64,000 bases of DNA from Ornithinimicrobium sp. F0845 (GTDB lineage: Bacteria; Actinomycetota; Actinomycetes; Actinomycetales; Dermatophilaceae): contig NZ_JALKAL010000001.1 in assembly GCF_023015765.1 (NCBI RefSeq), positions 605,478-669,477 of the forward strand, in the 5' to 3' direction. Below are positions 14,897-24,323 of this stretch, piece after piece (positions within the stretch are counted from its first letter, which is position 1; each line of letters starts with the position of its first letter). Both the position numbers and the translations under genes were made by a program. The notes under the pieces were generated by a model. That model made no database searches. It was not told where the DNA came from and saw nothing but the letters and a program-made list of their open reading frames with translations.

Positions 14897-17800
14897 ATGA
14901 CCTCACCGGATGACCTGCTCGACGACTCCCAGCGCGCCGCCGTGCGGGAGCGCGCGCCTGTGCTGCAGGTGGTGGGCGCCCCCGGCACCGGCAAGACCCG
15001 CGTGGCGGTCGCCACCGTCGTCGACCGCGTCGCGCGCGACGGCATCCCGGCGGACGCGGCCCTGGTGCTCGCCCCGACCCGGGTCGCCGCGGGGGCGCTC
15101 CGGGACACCATCACGGCCGCGGTGGGCGGGACGACCACCCAGCCGCTGGCGCGCACCCCCTCCGCGTTCGCGTTCAGCCTGCTGGTCGATGCCGCAGCCT
15201 CGGACGACGAGCCGGCGCCGCGCCTCCTCTCGGGGGCCGAGCAGGACGTCGTGCTCGGTGACCTGCTGGCCGGGCACCGGGAGTCCGGCGGCGGTCCCCG
15301 GTGGCCGGGCGGCCTGCGGGAGGCCCTGCCCACCCGGGGGTTCCGGGACCAGTTGCGCGACCTGCTGATGCGCACCGTCGAGCACGGGCTGGGGCCGGAG
15401 GAGCTGACCGACCTGGCCGGCCGCCACGACCGACCGGAGTGGGCAGCCGCGGCACAGGTCCTGCGGGAGTATGACGAGGTGACGGCGCTGCAGCGGCCCA
15501 GCGCCTACGACCCCGCGTGGATCTGCACGGCCGCCGCGGACCGGCTGGCGGGTGACCCCGAGCTCCTGCGGATCGTCCGGCGCCGGATCCGGCTCGTCGT
15601 GGTTGACGACGCCCAGGAGCTGACCGCGTCCGCCGCGCGGTTGATCGAGCAGCTCTACGCACCGGGCATGAGCGTCGTGCTGATCGGCGACGGTGACGTG
15701 ACGGGCCAGGGGTTCCGCGGCGCGGACCCGGCGCGGTTCAGCCGGCTGGCCGAGCGTCTCGCGGCCCGGTCCGGCGCGACGCCCGGCCGTGCCGTGCTCC
15801 GGACGAGTCACCGTCGAGGCGAGCGGCTGCTCATCGCGACGGGGCGGGTGGTCGACCGGATCGGCGCCACGACCGGGGTCGAGCACCGGCGGCCGCAGCC
15901 GCCAGCCACCACCGGGGTCGAGCCGCAGCTCGTGACCAGCGACGCACCGCAGCCGTCCGCGACCAGCGACGCACCGCAGCCGGCCGCGACCAGCGACGCA
16001 CCGCAGCCGTCCGCGACCAGCGACCCACCGCAGCCGTCTGCGGCGGGCGACTCCGAGCCGCCGGTGCGGGTGCTCACGGTCCGGACCGCGGCCCAGGAGT
16101 CCGCGCTGGTGGCCGGCTGGTTCAGGGAGGCGCACCTCGGTGACCGGCGGGTGCCGTGGTCGCGGATGGCAGTCCTGGCCCGGAGCCGGTCCCGGCTGGA
16201 GCAGGTGCGCCGGACCCTGGTCAGTGCCGGGGTCCCGGTGCAGGAGCGGGCCGGCACCGGGCCGCTGCACGAGCACCCCGTGGTGCGGGCCCTGCTGCTG
16301 GCCCTCGAGGTGTCGTTGCGTCCCGAAGGTCAGGGGTGCACGGCTGCCGAGGCGGTCGACCTGGTCACCTCTTCCGTGGGTGGTGCCGACCCGGTGGCAC
16401 TGATGCGGCTGCGCCGGGTCCTCGCGGCGTCCGAGCGGGAGGCGGGCGGTGCCCGTCCCTCCGAGGAGGTCCTCGCGGCGTTGCTCGACCAGCCGGGGGC
16501 GCTGAGGTTGATGGGCTTCGACGCCGCGCCCGCGGCCCACCTGGCCGAGGTCCTTTCGGCCGGGCGCGCCGCCGCGACCCGTGGAGAGGCCGGCGGCTGG
16601 GCGCCCGGTGTTACCGCCGAGACGGTGCTGTGGGCCATCTGGTCGACCGCGGGCGTCGCCGACGACTGGCGCTCGGCCGCGCTGGCCGGCGGTGCTGCCG
16701 GGGCACGGGCCGACCGTGACCTCGACGCCGTGATGACGCTGTTCGGTGCCGCCGAGGCCTACGTCGAGCGGTTGCCCGGTCGTGGCCCCGACGGGTTCCT
16801 GACCCATGTCAGGTCCCAGGAGGTCAGTCCCGACTCGCTCGTCGCCCGGGCCCGCTCGGCCGAGGCCGTCGAGGTGCTGACGCCGCAGGCCGCGGCCGGC
16901 CGCGAGTGGGACCTGGTCGCGGTCATCGGCGTGCAGGAGGGGGTGTGGCCCGACCTGCGGCTGCGCGACTCACTGCTCGGTGCCGAGGCGCTGGTCTCGG
17001 TGCTCCGCGGCCGCCCGGTCGAGGGCACCGCGGGGCTCCGCGCCGCCCAGGCCCAGGTGCGGGCCGACGAGGTCCGTCAGTTCTACGCCGCGCTGACGCG
17101 GGCCCGGGAGTCCCTCCTGGTGACCGCGGTGGCCAGCACCGACGAACAGCCGTCCAGCTTCCTCGGCCTGGTCGACCCGGTCGAGGGCGAGCGCGTGCCG
17201 GTTGACGTGTCGCCGCCGCTGACGCTCCGCTCGCTGGTCGCGCGGTTGCGGGCCGACCTGGTCCGGGCCCACCGCGACGGGGACCACGCGGGCCGCGACC
17301 GTGCGGCCACCCACCTGATCACGCTCGACGATGCCGGGGTGCCCGGCGCCGATCCGGCCGGTTGGTGGGCCGCGCGGGCCCTCTCGGACGAGCGTGGGCT
17401 GCAGCAGGAGGGGCCGGTCCCCGTGTCGCCGTCCCGTGTGCAGCTGTTCAGCGAGTGCCGGTTGCGCTGGCTCCTCGGCAGCCGCGGTGGCGAGGCCGGC
17501 GGCCTCTCCGCGGCGGCGGTCGGGACGCTGGTGCACGACGTCATCGCCGTCACCCCTGAGGCGCCGTTCGAGCAGCTCAGCGAGTCGCTGCGGTCCCGGT
17601 GGCACGAGCTGGCCCTGGGGGAGGGGTGGGTGCAGAGCCGCGAGTGGACCCGTGCCCAGCGCATGCTGGAGCGCTACGTCGCCTACGTCGCGGAGGCCGC
17701 CGGCCAGGGACGTGAGCTCGTCGGCGTCGAGCTGGAGCTGACCGCGGCGCACGAACGGGCCCGGATCACCGGGCGGGTCGACCGGCTCGAGCGCACCGCG

Positions 17801-18280
17801 GACGGTGACCTGTTCGTGGTCGACCTCAAGACCGGCAAGTCCCGACCGAGCAAGAAGGACATCGAGCACCACCCCCAGCTGGGGGTCTACCAGGTCGGCA
17901 TCGTCGAGGGAGGCGGGCCGGGGCTGCTCGCCCAGTCCTCCCAGTCCTCCCCGTCCTCGCAGTCCTCCCAGCCCTCCGGTGAGGATGTCTCCGGCCCCGC
18001 CGGCCCGGCATACTCCCCGGGTCCGGAGTTGCCCGGGACGGGCGGCGCGGCGCTGGTCCAGCTCGGCGCGCCCGGGGGCAGCCCGCAGGCTGGGCACCGC
18101 GTCGACCGTCAGGCCCCGCTGGGTGACGACCCGGAGCCGCGCTGGGCCCACGACCTGGTGGCGCAGACCGCTGAGGGGATGGCCGGCGACCAGTTCCCGG
18201 CGTCACCCGGGGACTGGTGCCGGGTCTGCCCCGTGCGGTTCAGCTGCCCGATCCAGCAGGAGGGGAGGATGCTCGCGTGA
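14897..18280 (+). CDS. adnA: AdnA-like helicase-nuclease subunit (1127 aa)
   Basis: The protein has a UvrD/Rep-type motor followed by a PD-(D/E)XK nuclease domain. Walker A is VVGAPGTGKTR near residue 28. Motif II reads VVVDDAQEL instead of DEFQD, so the motor is degenerate, as in AdnA. The C-terminal nuclease has VDLKTGK, and Cys in FSECRLRW and DWCRVCPVRFSCP fit an AddB-type iron-sulphur staple. It pairs with AdnB to resect double-strand ends. ATG 14897 starts the protein a few residues before LDDSQRAAV as in relatives; ATG 14888 and GTG 14867 are alternatives. A low-complexity linker made of four 9-residue repeats lies near residue 350, and a Ser/Gln-rich insert follows the nuclease motif. 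Confidence 0.88.
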   Translation: MTSPDDLLDDSQRAAVRERAPVLQVVGAPGTGKTRVAVATVVDRVARDGIPADAALVLAPTRVAAGALRDTITAAVGGTTTQPLARTPSAFAFSLLVDAAASDDEPAPRLLSGAEQDVVLGDLLAGHRESGGGPRWPGGLREALPTRGFRDQLRDLLMRTVEHGLGPEELTDLAGRHDRPEWAAAAQVLREYDEVTALQRPSAYDPAWICTAAADRLAGDPELLRIVRRRIRLVVVDDAQELTASAARLIEQLYAPGMSVVLIGDGDVTGQGFRGADPARFSRLAERLAARSGATPGRAVLRTSHRRGERLLIATGRVVDRIGATTGVEHRRPQPPATTGVEPQLVTSDAPQPSATSDAPQPAATSDAPQPSATSDPPQPSAAGDSEPPVRVLTVRTAAQESALVAGWFREAHLGDRRVPWSRMAVLARSRSRLEQVRRTLVSAGVPVQERAGTGPLHEHPVVRALLLALEVSLRPEGQGCTAAEAVDLVTSSVGGADPVALMRLRRVLAASEREAGGARPSEEVLAALLDQPGALRLMGFDAAPAAHLAEVLSAGRAAATRGEAGGWAPGVTAETVLWAIWSTAGVADDWRSAALAGGAAGARADRDLDAVMTLFGAAEAYVERLPGRGPDGFLTHVRSQEVSPDSLVARARSAEAVEVLTPQAAAGREWDLVAVIGVQEGVWPDLRLRDSLLGAEALVSVLRGRPVEGTAGLRAAQAQVRADEVRQFYAALTRARESLLVTAVASTDEQPSSFLGLVDPVEGERVPVDVSPPLTLRSLVARLRADLVRAHRDGDHAGRDRAATHLITLDDAGVPGADPAGWWAARALSDERGLQQEGPVPVSPSRVQLFSECRLRWLLGSRGGEAGGLSAAAVGTLVHDVIAVTPEAPFEQLSESLRSRWHELALGEGWVQSREWTRAQRMLERYVAYVAEAAGQGRELVGVELELTAAHERARITGRVDRLERTADGDLFVVDLKTGKSRPSKKDIEHHPQLGVYQVGIVEGGGPGLLAQSSQSSPSSQSSQPSGEDVSGPAGPAYSPGPELPGTGGAALVQLGAPGGSPQAGHRVDRQAPLGDDPEPRWAHDLVAQTAEGMAGDQFPASPGDWCRVCPVRFSCPIQQEGRMLA
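15934..16041 (+). repeat. Four in-frame 27-bp tandem repeats in adnA
   Basis: Units begin at 15934, 15961, 15988 and 16015 and encode the nine-residue repeat TSDAPQPSA with small changes. They lie in the linker between motor subdomains and look like recent slippage. Confidence 0.85.
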
Positions 18281-21200
18281 CCGGAGCCCTGGAGATCGCT
18301 GCGGCGCTCGGCCAGCTGCCGCCCACGGACGAGCAGGTCGCCGTCATCGAGGCACCGCTCGAGCCGACCCTGGTGGTCGCCGGCGCAGGGTCCGGCAAGA
18401 CCGAGACCATGGCCGCCCGGGTTGTGTGGCTCGTGGTCAACGGTGTCGTCCGACCCGAGGAGGTCCTCGGCCTGACCTTCACCCGCAAGGCAGCCATCGA
18501 GCTCGGCGAGCGCCTCGGGCGACGGCTGCGGGCGACCACCGAGCGCGGCCTGTGGACCCCGGAGGACGACGAGGTGCCCCTGCCGGAGGTGTCCACCTAC
18601 CACGCGTATGCCGGACGGCTGGTCTCCGAGCACGGCCTGCGGTGGGGCATCGAGCCGGACTCCCGGCTGTTGTCCGAGGCGTCGGCCTGGCAGCTCGCGC
18701 ACGAGGTGGTGCACACGACGGACGCCGACCTCAGCGGTTTCGAGGGTGCGCCGTCGACCCTGGTCGATGCGGTCCTCTCCCTGTCCGGTGAGCTTGCGGA
18801 GCACCTCGTCGAGACGGGACCGGCCCATGAGTTGGTGGAACGCCAGGCGGCGCGGTTGGCCGACCTGCCCGGCCGGGACCACAAGAAGGCCACCGTGGAG
18901 GGACGTGCCACGGCTGCCGCCCTGCGTGATCAGGCTCGGGTCTACCCCCTGGTCGATCGCTACCTGGAGCTGAAGCGGGCCCGGGGCACCCTGGACTTCG
19001 CCGACCAGATGGCGATCGCCGCGCGCCTGGCCGCGGGTCTGCCCGAGGTCGGTGCACAGCAGCGCCAGCTCCACCGGGCCGTCCTGCTGGATGAGTTCCA
19101 GGACACCAGTGAGGCCCAGATGGTCCTGCTGTCCAGTCTCTTCTCCGGGCACGACCTGCCGCTGACCGCGGTCGGCGACCCGAGCCAGTCGATCTACGGC
19201 TGGCGCGGGGCCAGCGCGACCACGCTGAGCAGCTTCCCCACGGTGTTCCCGGCCGCCGGACGACCGGCGACCGTCCTGCCGCTGTCGACCTCCTGGCGCA
19301 ATGCCGAGCGGATCCTCGCCGTCGCCAACGACGTCTCGGCGGCGCTGCGCCGCCAGAGCCGGGTCGACGTCGCCGAGCTCCGCGCCCGCCCGGGCGCCGA
19401 CACCGGTAGCGTGCGGGCGGCCCGGCTGCTCACCCACCGGGACGAGGCGAGCCACGTCGCGGACTGGGTCCGTGGTCACTGGCTCGACGCCGACGGCACC
19501 CCGACCGGCCGGACCGCGGCGGTCCTGTGCCGCAACCGCGCCCAGTTCGACGAGGTCGTGCAGGCGCTCCGGGCCCGTGGGCTCCCGGTCGAGATCGTGG
19601 GCCTGGGCGGCCTGCTGAGTGCCCCGGAGGTGGCTGACCTCGTGGCGCTGCTCACCGTGGCGCAGGACCCGACGCGCGGCGACGCGCTGATGCGACTGCT
19701 CACCGGGCCGGTGTGCCGGCTCGGACCCGCCGACATCGACGGGTTGTGGACGTGGGCCGGTGCCCTGGCCGAACGGGACGGCGTGCCCCGGGGCGACGTC
19801 GTGCTCGCCGACGTGCTCGACCGGCTCCCGCCGACCGACTGGCGTGCCTCCCGGGGCCGGTCGGTCAGTGAGAGCGCCCGCACGCGGGTGCGCGCCCTCG
19901 GCCAGGCGGTCGACCGGGTGCGGACCCTGGCGGGTCTGCCGCTGTCCGAACTCCTCACCGAGGCCGAGCGTGCGATCGGGCTCGACCTCGAGGTGACCTC
20001 CGACCCCGACCTGCCGCCGGCCTGGGGGCGCGCGCAGCTCGACGCGCTCGCCGAGGTGGCCGCGACCTTCGCGGCCAGCGCCGAGCGTCCGACCCTGGGT
20101 GGCTTCGTCGCCTGGCTCGAGGCGGCCCGGGAGCGGGAGCGGGGCCTGGAGATGGCCGAGGTCGCGGTCTCGGAGTCCGCGGTCCAGGTCCTCACCGTCC
20201 ACGCGGCCAAGGGGCTGGAGTGGGACGTCGTCGCCGTGCCCGGCCTCGCCGAGGGGACCTTCCCGTCATACACCACTCAGACGAAGGTGACCGAGACCGG
20301 CTGGCGGGCACGGACCCCCAAGGACAAGGGCTGGCTCACCGGGCTCGGCAAACTGCCCTACCCGCTGCGCGGCGACGCGGCGGGGCTGCCGGCGCTGCCG
20401 CTGGACTCGGTTGCCGACACGCAGGAGCTGAAGGAGGCTCTCGAGTCGTTCGCGGTCGCCGGGGGGAGGCATCAGCTCCAGGAGGAGCGTCGACTCGCCT
20501 ACGTGGCGTTCACGCGGGCGCGCCACGACCTGCTGGTGACGGCACCGGTCTGGTCCACGGGCCAGACCCCGCGTGAGACCTCTCGCTTCCTGACCGAGCT
20601 CATCAACTCCGCCGGGGGCGGGGTCGTGACGGACCACTGGGAGGCGATGCCGGACGCGGACGACCCGCAGCAGCTGCTCAACCCGCTGCGTGCCGAGGAG
20701 CAGTTCGCCCCCTGGCCCGTCGTCCCGGACGCCCGGCGCCGGCTCGTCTCCGATGTCGTGCAGGCGGTGGTCGACGCCCGCCGCGCGGGCGACCTCGGCA
20801 CGTCCGACCCCGACGACCCGGTGGGGCGGCAGGTTGCCCGGCTCCTGCGGGAGCGGGAGGAGCTCCGGGCTGCCCGCGCGGCCGGTGTGTCGACCGAGCT
20901 GCCCGCGCACCTGTCCACCTCGGGTCTCGTCGAGCTCACCGCGGACCGCGACGCCTACCTGCGCAATCTGCGGCGGCCGGTTCCTCGACCCCCGGCGCAC
21001 GCGGCCCGCGCCGGCACCTCGTTCCACGCGTGGGTTGAGCGGCACTACGGCATGCCGTCCCTGGTCGAGATCGACGACCTGCTGGCGGACACGGACCACG
21101 AGGTCGTCGACCTGTCGGCGATGCGCGCCAACTTCCTGGCCAGCGAGTGGGCGGGCCGGCTGCCGGTCGACATCGAGGTGTCGGTCGAGACGCTGCTCGG

Positions 21201-21483
21201 GGCACGTGCGGTGCGCGGTCGGATCGACGCGGTGTTCGCCGAGGGCGACGACTTCGTGATTGTCGACTGGAAGACGGGCTCACGGGGGAGTGAGGGCCAG
21301 GAGCGTGCCCGTGTGCTGCAGCTCGCCGTCTACCGAGTGGCCTATGCGCGGTTGCGGGGCATCGACCCGAGCCGGGTCTCGGCGGCGTTCTTCTACGCCG
21401 GCAGCGGTGAGACGGTCCGTCCGGAGCTTCCCACCGAACAGGAGCTGGAGGCCCTGGTCCACCAGGTCGCCTCACCGGTCTAG
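18277..21483 (+). CDS. adnB: AdnB-like UvrD-family helicase with RecB-type nuclease (1068 aa)
   Basis: Complete superfamily 1A motifs are present: VVAGAGSGKTE near residue 35, TFTRKAA, a QxxxTYHAYA-like segment, LLDEFQDTSEAQ, VGDPSQSIYGWRGA, TVHAAKGLEWD and AYVAFTRAR. The C-terminal nuclease shows GTSFHAWVE, RGRIDAVF and VIVDWKTG, the H, D and D-x-K of the RecB family. It is the lead motor of the AdnAB end-resection machine in homologous recombination. GTG 18277 overlaps the adnA stop (GTGA), so the two are translationally coupled, as expected for a heterodimer. Confidence 0.92.
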   Translation: MTGALEIAAALGQLPPTDEQVAVIEAPLEPTLVVAGAGSGKTETMAARVVWLVVNGVVRPEEVLGLTFTRKAAIELGERLGRRLRATTERGLWTPEDDEVPLPEVSTYHAYAGRLVSEHGLRWGIEPDSRLLSEASAWQLAHEVVHTTDADLSGFEGAPSTLVDAVLSLSGELAEHLVETGPAHELVERQAARLADLPGRDHKKATVEGRATAAALRDQARVYPLVDRYLELKRARGTLDFADQMAIAARLAAGLPEVGAQQRQLHRAVLLDEFQDTSEAQMVLLSSLFSGHDLPLTAVGDPSQSIYGWRGASATTLSSFPTVFPAAGRPATVLPLSTSWRNAERILAVANDVSAALRRQSRVDVAELRARPGADTGSVRAARLLTHRDEASHVADWVRGHWLDADGTPTGRTAAVLCRNRAQFDEVVQALRARGLPVEIVGLGGLLSAPEVADLVALLTVAQDPTRGDALMRLLTGPVCRLGPADIDGLWTWAGALAERDGVPRGDVVLADVLDRLPPTDWRASRGRSVSESARTRVRALGQAVDRVRTLAGLPLSELLTEAERAIGLDLEVTSDPDLPPAWGRAQLDALAEVAATFAASAERPTLGGFVAWLEAARERERGLEMAEVAVSESAVQVLTVHAAKGLEWDVVAVPGLAEGTFPSYTTQTKVTETGWRARTPKDKGWLTGLGKLPYPLRGDAAGLPALPLDSVADTQELKEALESFAVAGGRHQLQEERRLAYVAFTRARHDLLVTAPVWSTGQTPRETSRFLTELINSAGGGVVTDHWEAMPDADDPQQLLNPLRAEEQFAPWPVVPDARRRLVSDVVQAVVDARRAGDLGTSDPDDPVGRQVARLLREREELRAARAAGVSTELPAHLSTSGLVELTADRDAYLRNLRRPVPRPPAHAARAGTSFHAWVERHYGMPSLVEIDDLLADTDHEVVDLSAMRANFLASEWAGRLPVDIEVSVETLLGARAVRGRIDAVFAEGDDFVIVDWKTGSRGSEGQERARVLQLAVYRVAYARLRGIDPSRVSAAFFYAGSGETVRPELPTEQELEALVHQVASPV

Positions 21484-21514
21484 GCGCCCTCCCCGAGGCG
21501 AGACCCGCGCAGGA

Positions 21515-23278
21515 TCAGCGCCCGCCGGACTCGGGTGGCTCAAGGTCAGCGGCCTCCGGCATGCCGTAGATCGTGTGCAGACGCTCCTCGGCGGCGCGGT
21601 CAGCACGCTCACGTTCTTCGGCGGCGCGGTCAGCACGCTCACTGTCCTCGGCGTCCTCGCCTCCGGTCGCTGCCTCCGTCACCGGGAGGGTGCCAGTGTC
21701 TGGGCGCTCCGTGTCCGGACCGTCGGCGTGCGGGCTGTCGGTGCCCTTGCCGTCGCCGTCGGTGTCGTCGGCGTCCGTCTCGGCTTCCCCGTCCGCGGTG
21801 GTCTCGTCGGTGCCCGTCTCGTCGGCGTCCGCCCCGTCCGGGCTCGGTGTTTCGTCCGTTGCCGCCTGCTCGCCGGGGCCTCCCCCCTCGGCGTCCGCCT
21901 CGTCGGTCCCGACCTCTCCCTCCGCAACGCCTTCGGTCGTCTCGGCCTCCGTCACCTCGGGACCCTCAACATCGTCGGACTCCGTCACCTCCGGACCGTC
22001 AACATCGTCGGCCTCCGACGTCTCCGGACCGACGACCTCCTCGATCTCGGTGTCCGCCGAAACGGGCCGGAACATCGGGATCGGGGCGGTGACGTCCGCC
22101 GCCGACACCTGTGTCTCCGGCGGGGTCACCGGCTCCAGGTGCGCCCCCTCGGCGGGGGCCTCGACCTCGAACGCCGCCTCGTCGTCGGTGCCGTCGACGA
22201 CGTCGGTCGTGCAAGCGTCCTCGACGGCCGTCGTGGGTGCGCCGGGGCCATCCGTGGCGGAGGCGTCCGCGGCATCCCACGACTCGTCGACCGCGAGCTC
22301 GGACTCTGCCGCCACCGGAGCGAGCGCCGTCCGGGGGATGAGCGAGTCATCGTTGGCGGTGAGCCGGTCGAGCTTGCGCAGCTCGTCGGCCCTGTGCCGG
22401 ATGAACTGCTCGTCGCCGCTGCCGACCGCCGCCGCGAGGCCGTTGAGCAGCCGCATCTCCGAGGCGAGTCGCGCGCGGCTGAGCAGGTAGCCGTCGGGTC
22501 GCTGCGAGCGCGCGATCGAATAGCTGTCGAAGACCGCGTCCACGGCCCGCGGGTTGGCCACCTCGACCAGCCGCGCGAAGTCCTCGGCGGGATCGGCGAC
22601 CTGGGCCCGCTCCCAGCCGGTCAGGCCGACCACCCGCCCGCTGGCGGAGTCTGTCTCGTCGGAGAAGGCGACCAGGAACGACTCCCCGTCGAGCGAGCCG
22701 TGCGTCGGGACCGTGGCAAACCGCCACAGCGGAGCGGCGTCGAGAGCCTGCTCCCACCGCGCCAGCAGGCCGTTGGGGACGTGCCCGGTCTCGGCGGCAC
22801 GATCCAGCTCGGACAGCTTGCGGTCGCGGAACGGTCCGGCGTCGAAGACCGGCACGGCGAACTCCTCGAAGAGCTCCCGCGGCATGTTGTGCACGGCGGC
22901 GATCGCCCGGCCGACGGCACTGGCCAGACCCGGCCCCACCGGAAGGTGCCGCAGGCTCAGGGCCAGCCCCTCGACAAACGGATAGACGGCGGCCCGACCG
23001 TCCGGGCCGAGATCGGCGTACCCGGCCGCCGCGGGGACCTTGAACGGGAGGTGCTTGCCGAGCTGCCGGACCAGGTCGTCGTTGCGCTCGAGCTCCGCGC
23101 CGGCGGCGGGAGTCAGTGGCGAGCGGACCACCCAGGTGCGCCCGGTGACGTCCTCCACCAGCGCGGACTGGTGGAGGGGGTTGTCCTCGCCGCTGCGGAT
23201 GGCGGCGACCGACACGGGCCGCATCCCGGGCACGGCGGCTGTGGCCAGGGCGGCCAGGGCCAGGTCGCTGCGAATCAC
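21515..23278 (-). CDS. Aminoglycoside-phosphotransferase-fold protein, degenerate, with long acidic tail (587 aa)
   Basis: The first ~290 residues have the fold order of APH/macrolide kinases: a nucleotide lobe (RTWVVRSPLTPAAGAEL), then FVEGLALSLRHLP, a catalytic loop written THGSLDGESFLVA and VVGLTGWERAQVADPAEDFA. In active kinases these would be HGDLHxxN and IDWexxxxGDPxxDLA, so the catalytic and metal aspartates are replaced. The remaining ~270 residues are Glu/Asp/Thr-rich repeats (ADDVDGPEVTESDDVEGPEV) ending in an Arg/Glu repeat. A TACGGT -10 and GGGAGG both point to GTG 23278. It sits between AdnAB and NudC, where other actinobacteria carry the same family. Likely a pseudo-kinase; partner unknown. 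Confidence 0.75.
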   Translation of the reverse strand: MIRSDLALAALATAAVPGMRPVSVAAIRSGEDNPLHQSALVEDVTGRTWVVRSPLTPAAGAELERNDDLVRQLGKHLPFKVPAAAGYADLGPDGRAAVYPFVEGLALSLRHLPVGPGLASAVGRAIAAVHNMPRELFEEFAVPVFDAGPFRDRKLSELDRAAETGHVPNGLLARWEQALDAAPLWRFATVPTHGSLDGESFLVAFSDETDSASGRVVGLTGWERAQVADPAEDFARLVEVANPRAVDAVFDSYSIARSQRPDGYLLSRARLASEMRLLNGLAAAVGSGDEQFIRHRADELRKLDRLTANDDSLIPRTALAPVAAESELAVDESWDAADASATDGPGAPTTAVEDACTTDVVDGTDDEAAFEVEAPAEGAHLEPVTPPETQVSAADVTAPIPMFRPVSADTEIEEVVGPETSEADDVDGPEVTESDDVEGPEVTEAETTEGVAEGEVGTDEADAEGGGPGEQAATDETPSPDGADADETGTDETTADGEAETDADDTDGDGKGTDSPHADGPDTERPDTGTLPVTEAATGGEDAEDSERADRAAEERERADRAAEERLHTIYGMPEAADLEPPESGGR

Positions 23279-23290
23279 CCTCCCACCGTA
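23279..23290 (-). promoter_or_regulatory. -10 element of the phosphotransferase-fold gene
   Basis: On the minus strand TACGGT (23290-23285) is followed by GGGAGG and GTG, so the site fits both a leaderless start and a ribosome site. Confidence 0.5.
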
Positions 23291-23348
23291 TGACGTCTGG
23301 CACGTGCCGTGGTGTATGCCGCGCGACACGAGCGTCGGGGGGCCGGCC

Positions 23349-23360
23349 TACAGTGGTGGC
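23349..23360 (+). promoter_or_regulatory. Leaderless -10 element of nudC
   Basis: TACAGT at 23349-23354, 6 nt before GTG 23361. Confidence 0.6.
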
Positions 23361-24323
23361 GTGAGTCTGGATTCGGAGGCCCTGCTGGACCTGTCGCTCT
23401 CCCGGGGGACCCTGAACCGCAACGGCGTGAGCAGGCGCGACAGCGACCCGATCGCCCGGGCTCTGAGCGACTCCACGACCCGTGTGGTCGAGCTCGCGGA
23501 CGGACGTGCGCTGACCTGTCGGGTCGACGGGCGGCTCCGGCTCGTCCACCGGGCCCCCCGGTTCGAGGACTCCGTGGACCACGCGCTCTACCTCGGGCAC
23601 GACGCCGACGGCATCGCCTATGTCGCGGTCATGCGCGACACCGGACATCCGGGCGGGCACGTGCCGGAGCGGGGTTGGCGCAGCCTGCGTGAGGCGGGGG
23701 CGGAGCTGGATGACACGGAGGCCGGGGTGCTGACCACCGCGGTCGCCCTGGCCAACTGGCACTCCCGGCACCAGTTCTGCCCGCGGTGCGGGGGGTCGAC
23801 CGTGGTCGAGGAGGGTGGCTGGGTCCGACGGTGCACCGTCGACGGCTCACAGCACTACCCCCGGACCGACGCGGCGATCATCGTCGCGGTCATCGACGAG
23901 GACGAGCGGATCCTGCTGGCCCGGGGTCCGCATTGGCCCGAGGGCCGGATGTCGGTGCTCGCCGGGTTCCTGGAGGCCGGCGAGTCGCTGGAGGCCGCCG
24001 TGCGCCGGGAGATCGAGGAGGAAGTGGGGATCACGGTCACGGACCTGGTCTACCGGGGCAACCAGCCGTGGCCGTTCCCCGCGTCGTTGATGGTGGGCTA
24101 CACCGCGCGGGCGACCAGCACGGTGCTGACGCTCGACCGGGTCGAGATCGTCGAGGCCGCCTGGTTCACGCGGGGCGAGCTGTCCCACGCCGCGCGCTCC
24201 GGCCATCTCGGCCTGCCCCCGCGGGTGTCCATCGCCCGGCACCTCATCGAGCACTGGCACGGTGGCCCCATCGAGGCAGCCAGCGACGCCTCGGTCGGTC
24301 CGGCGCCCCGAGTCGCCACGTGA
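23361..24323 (+). CDS. nudC: NAD(+) diphosphatase NudC (320 aa)
   Basis: The protein has the NudC layout: a variable N-terminal domain, a zinc ribbon (FCPRCGG and RRCTVDGSQHYPR near 140-175), the Nudix box GFLEAGESLEAAVRREIEEE near 205, and the NAD-specific NQPWPFPASLM just after it. It cleaves NADH/NAD to NMNH and AMP and can remove NAD caps from RNA. The second zinc pair has only one cysteine, with Asp/His nearby, a form seen in actinobacterial members. GTG 23361 is placed by the -10. It overlaps uvrD2 (GTGA) as in the Rv3199c-Rv3198c pair. Confidence 0.93.
   Translation: MSLDSEALLDLSLSRGTLNRNGVSRRDSDPIARALSDSTTRVVELADGRALTCRVDGRLRLVHRAPRFEDSVDHALYLGHDADGIAYVAVMRDTGHPGGHVPERGWRSLREAGAELDDTEAGVLTTAVALANWHSRHQFCPRCGGSTVVEEGGWVRRCTVDGSQHYPRTDAAIIVAVIDEDERILLARGPHWPEGRMSVLAGFLEAGESLEAAVRREIEEEVGITVTDLVYRGNQPWPFPASLMVGYTARATSTVLTLDRVEIVEAAWFTRGELSHAARSGHLGLPPRVSIARHLIEHWHGGPIEAASDASVGPAPRVAT

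Noticed and set aside
18109-20202. 697-codon minus-strand frame opposite adnB
   Set aside because: Antisense of a gene with complete helicase motifs; typical of very high G+C coding DNA.
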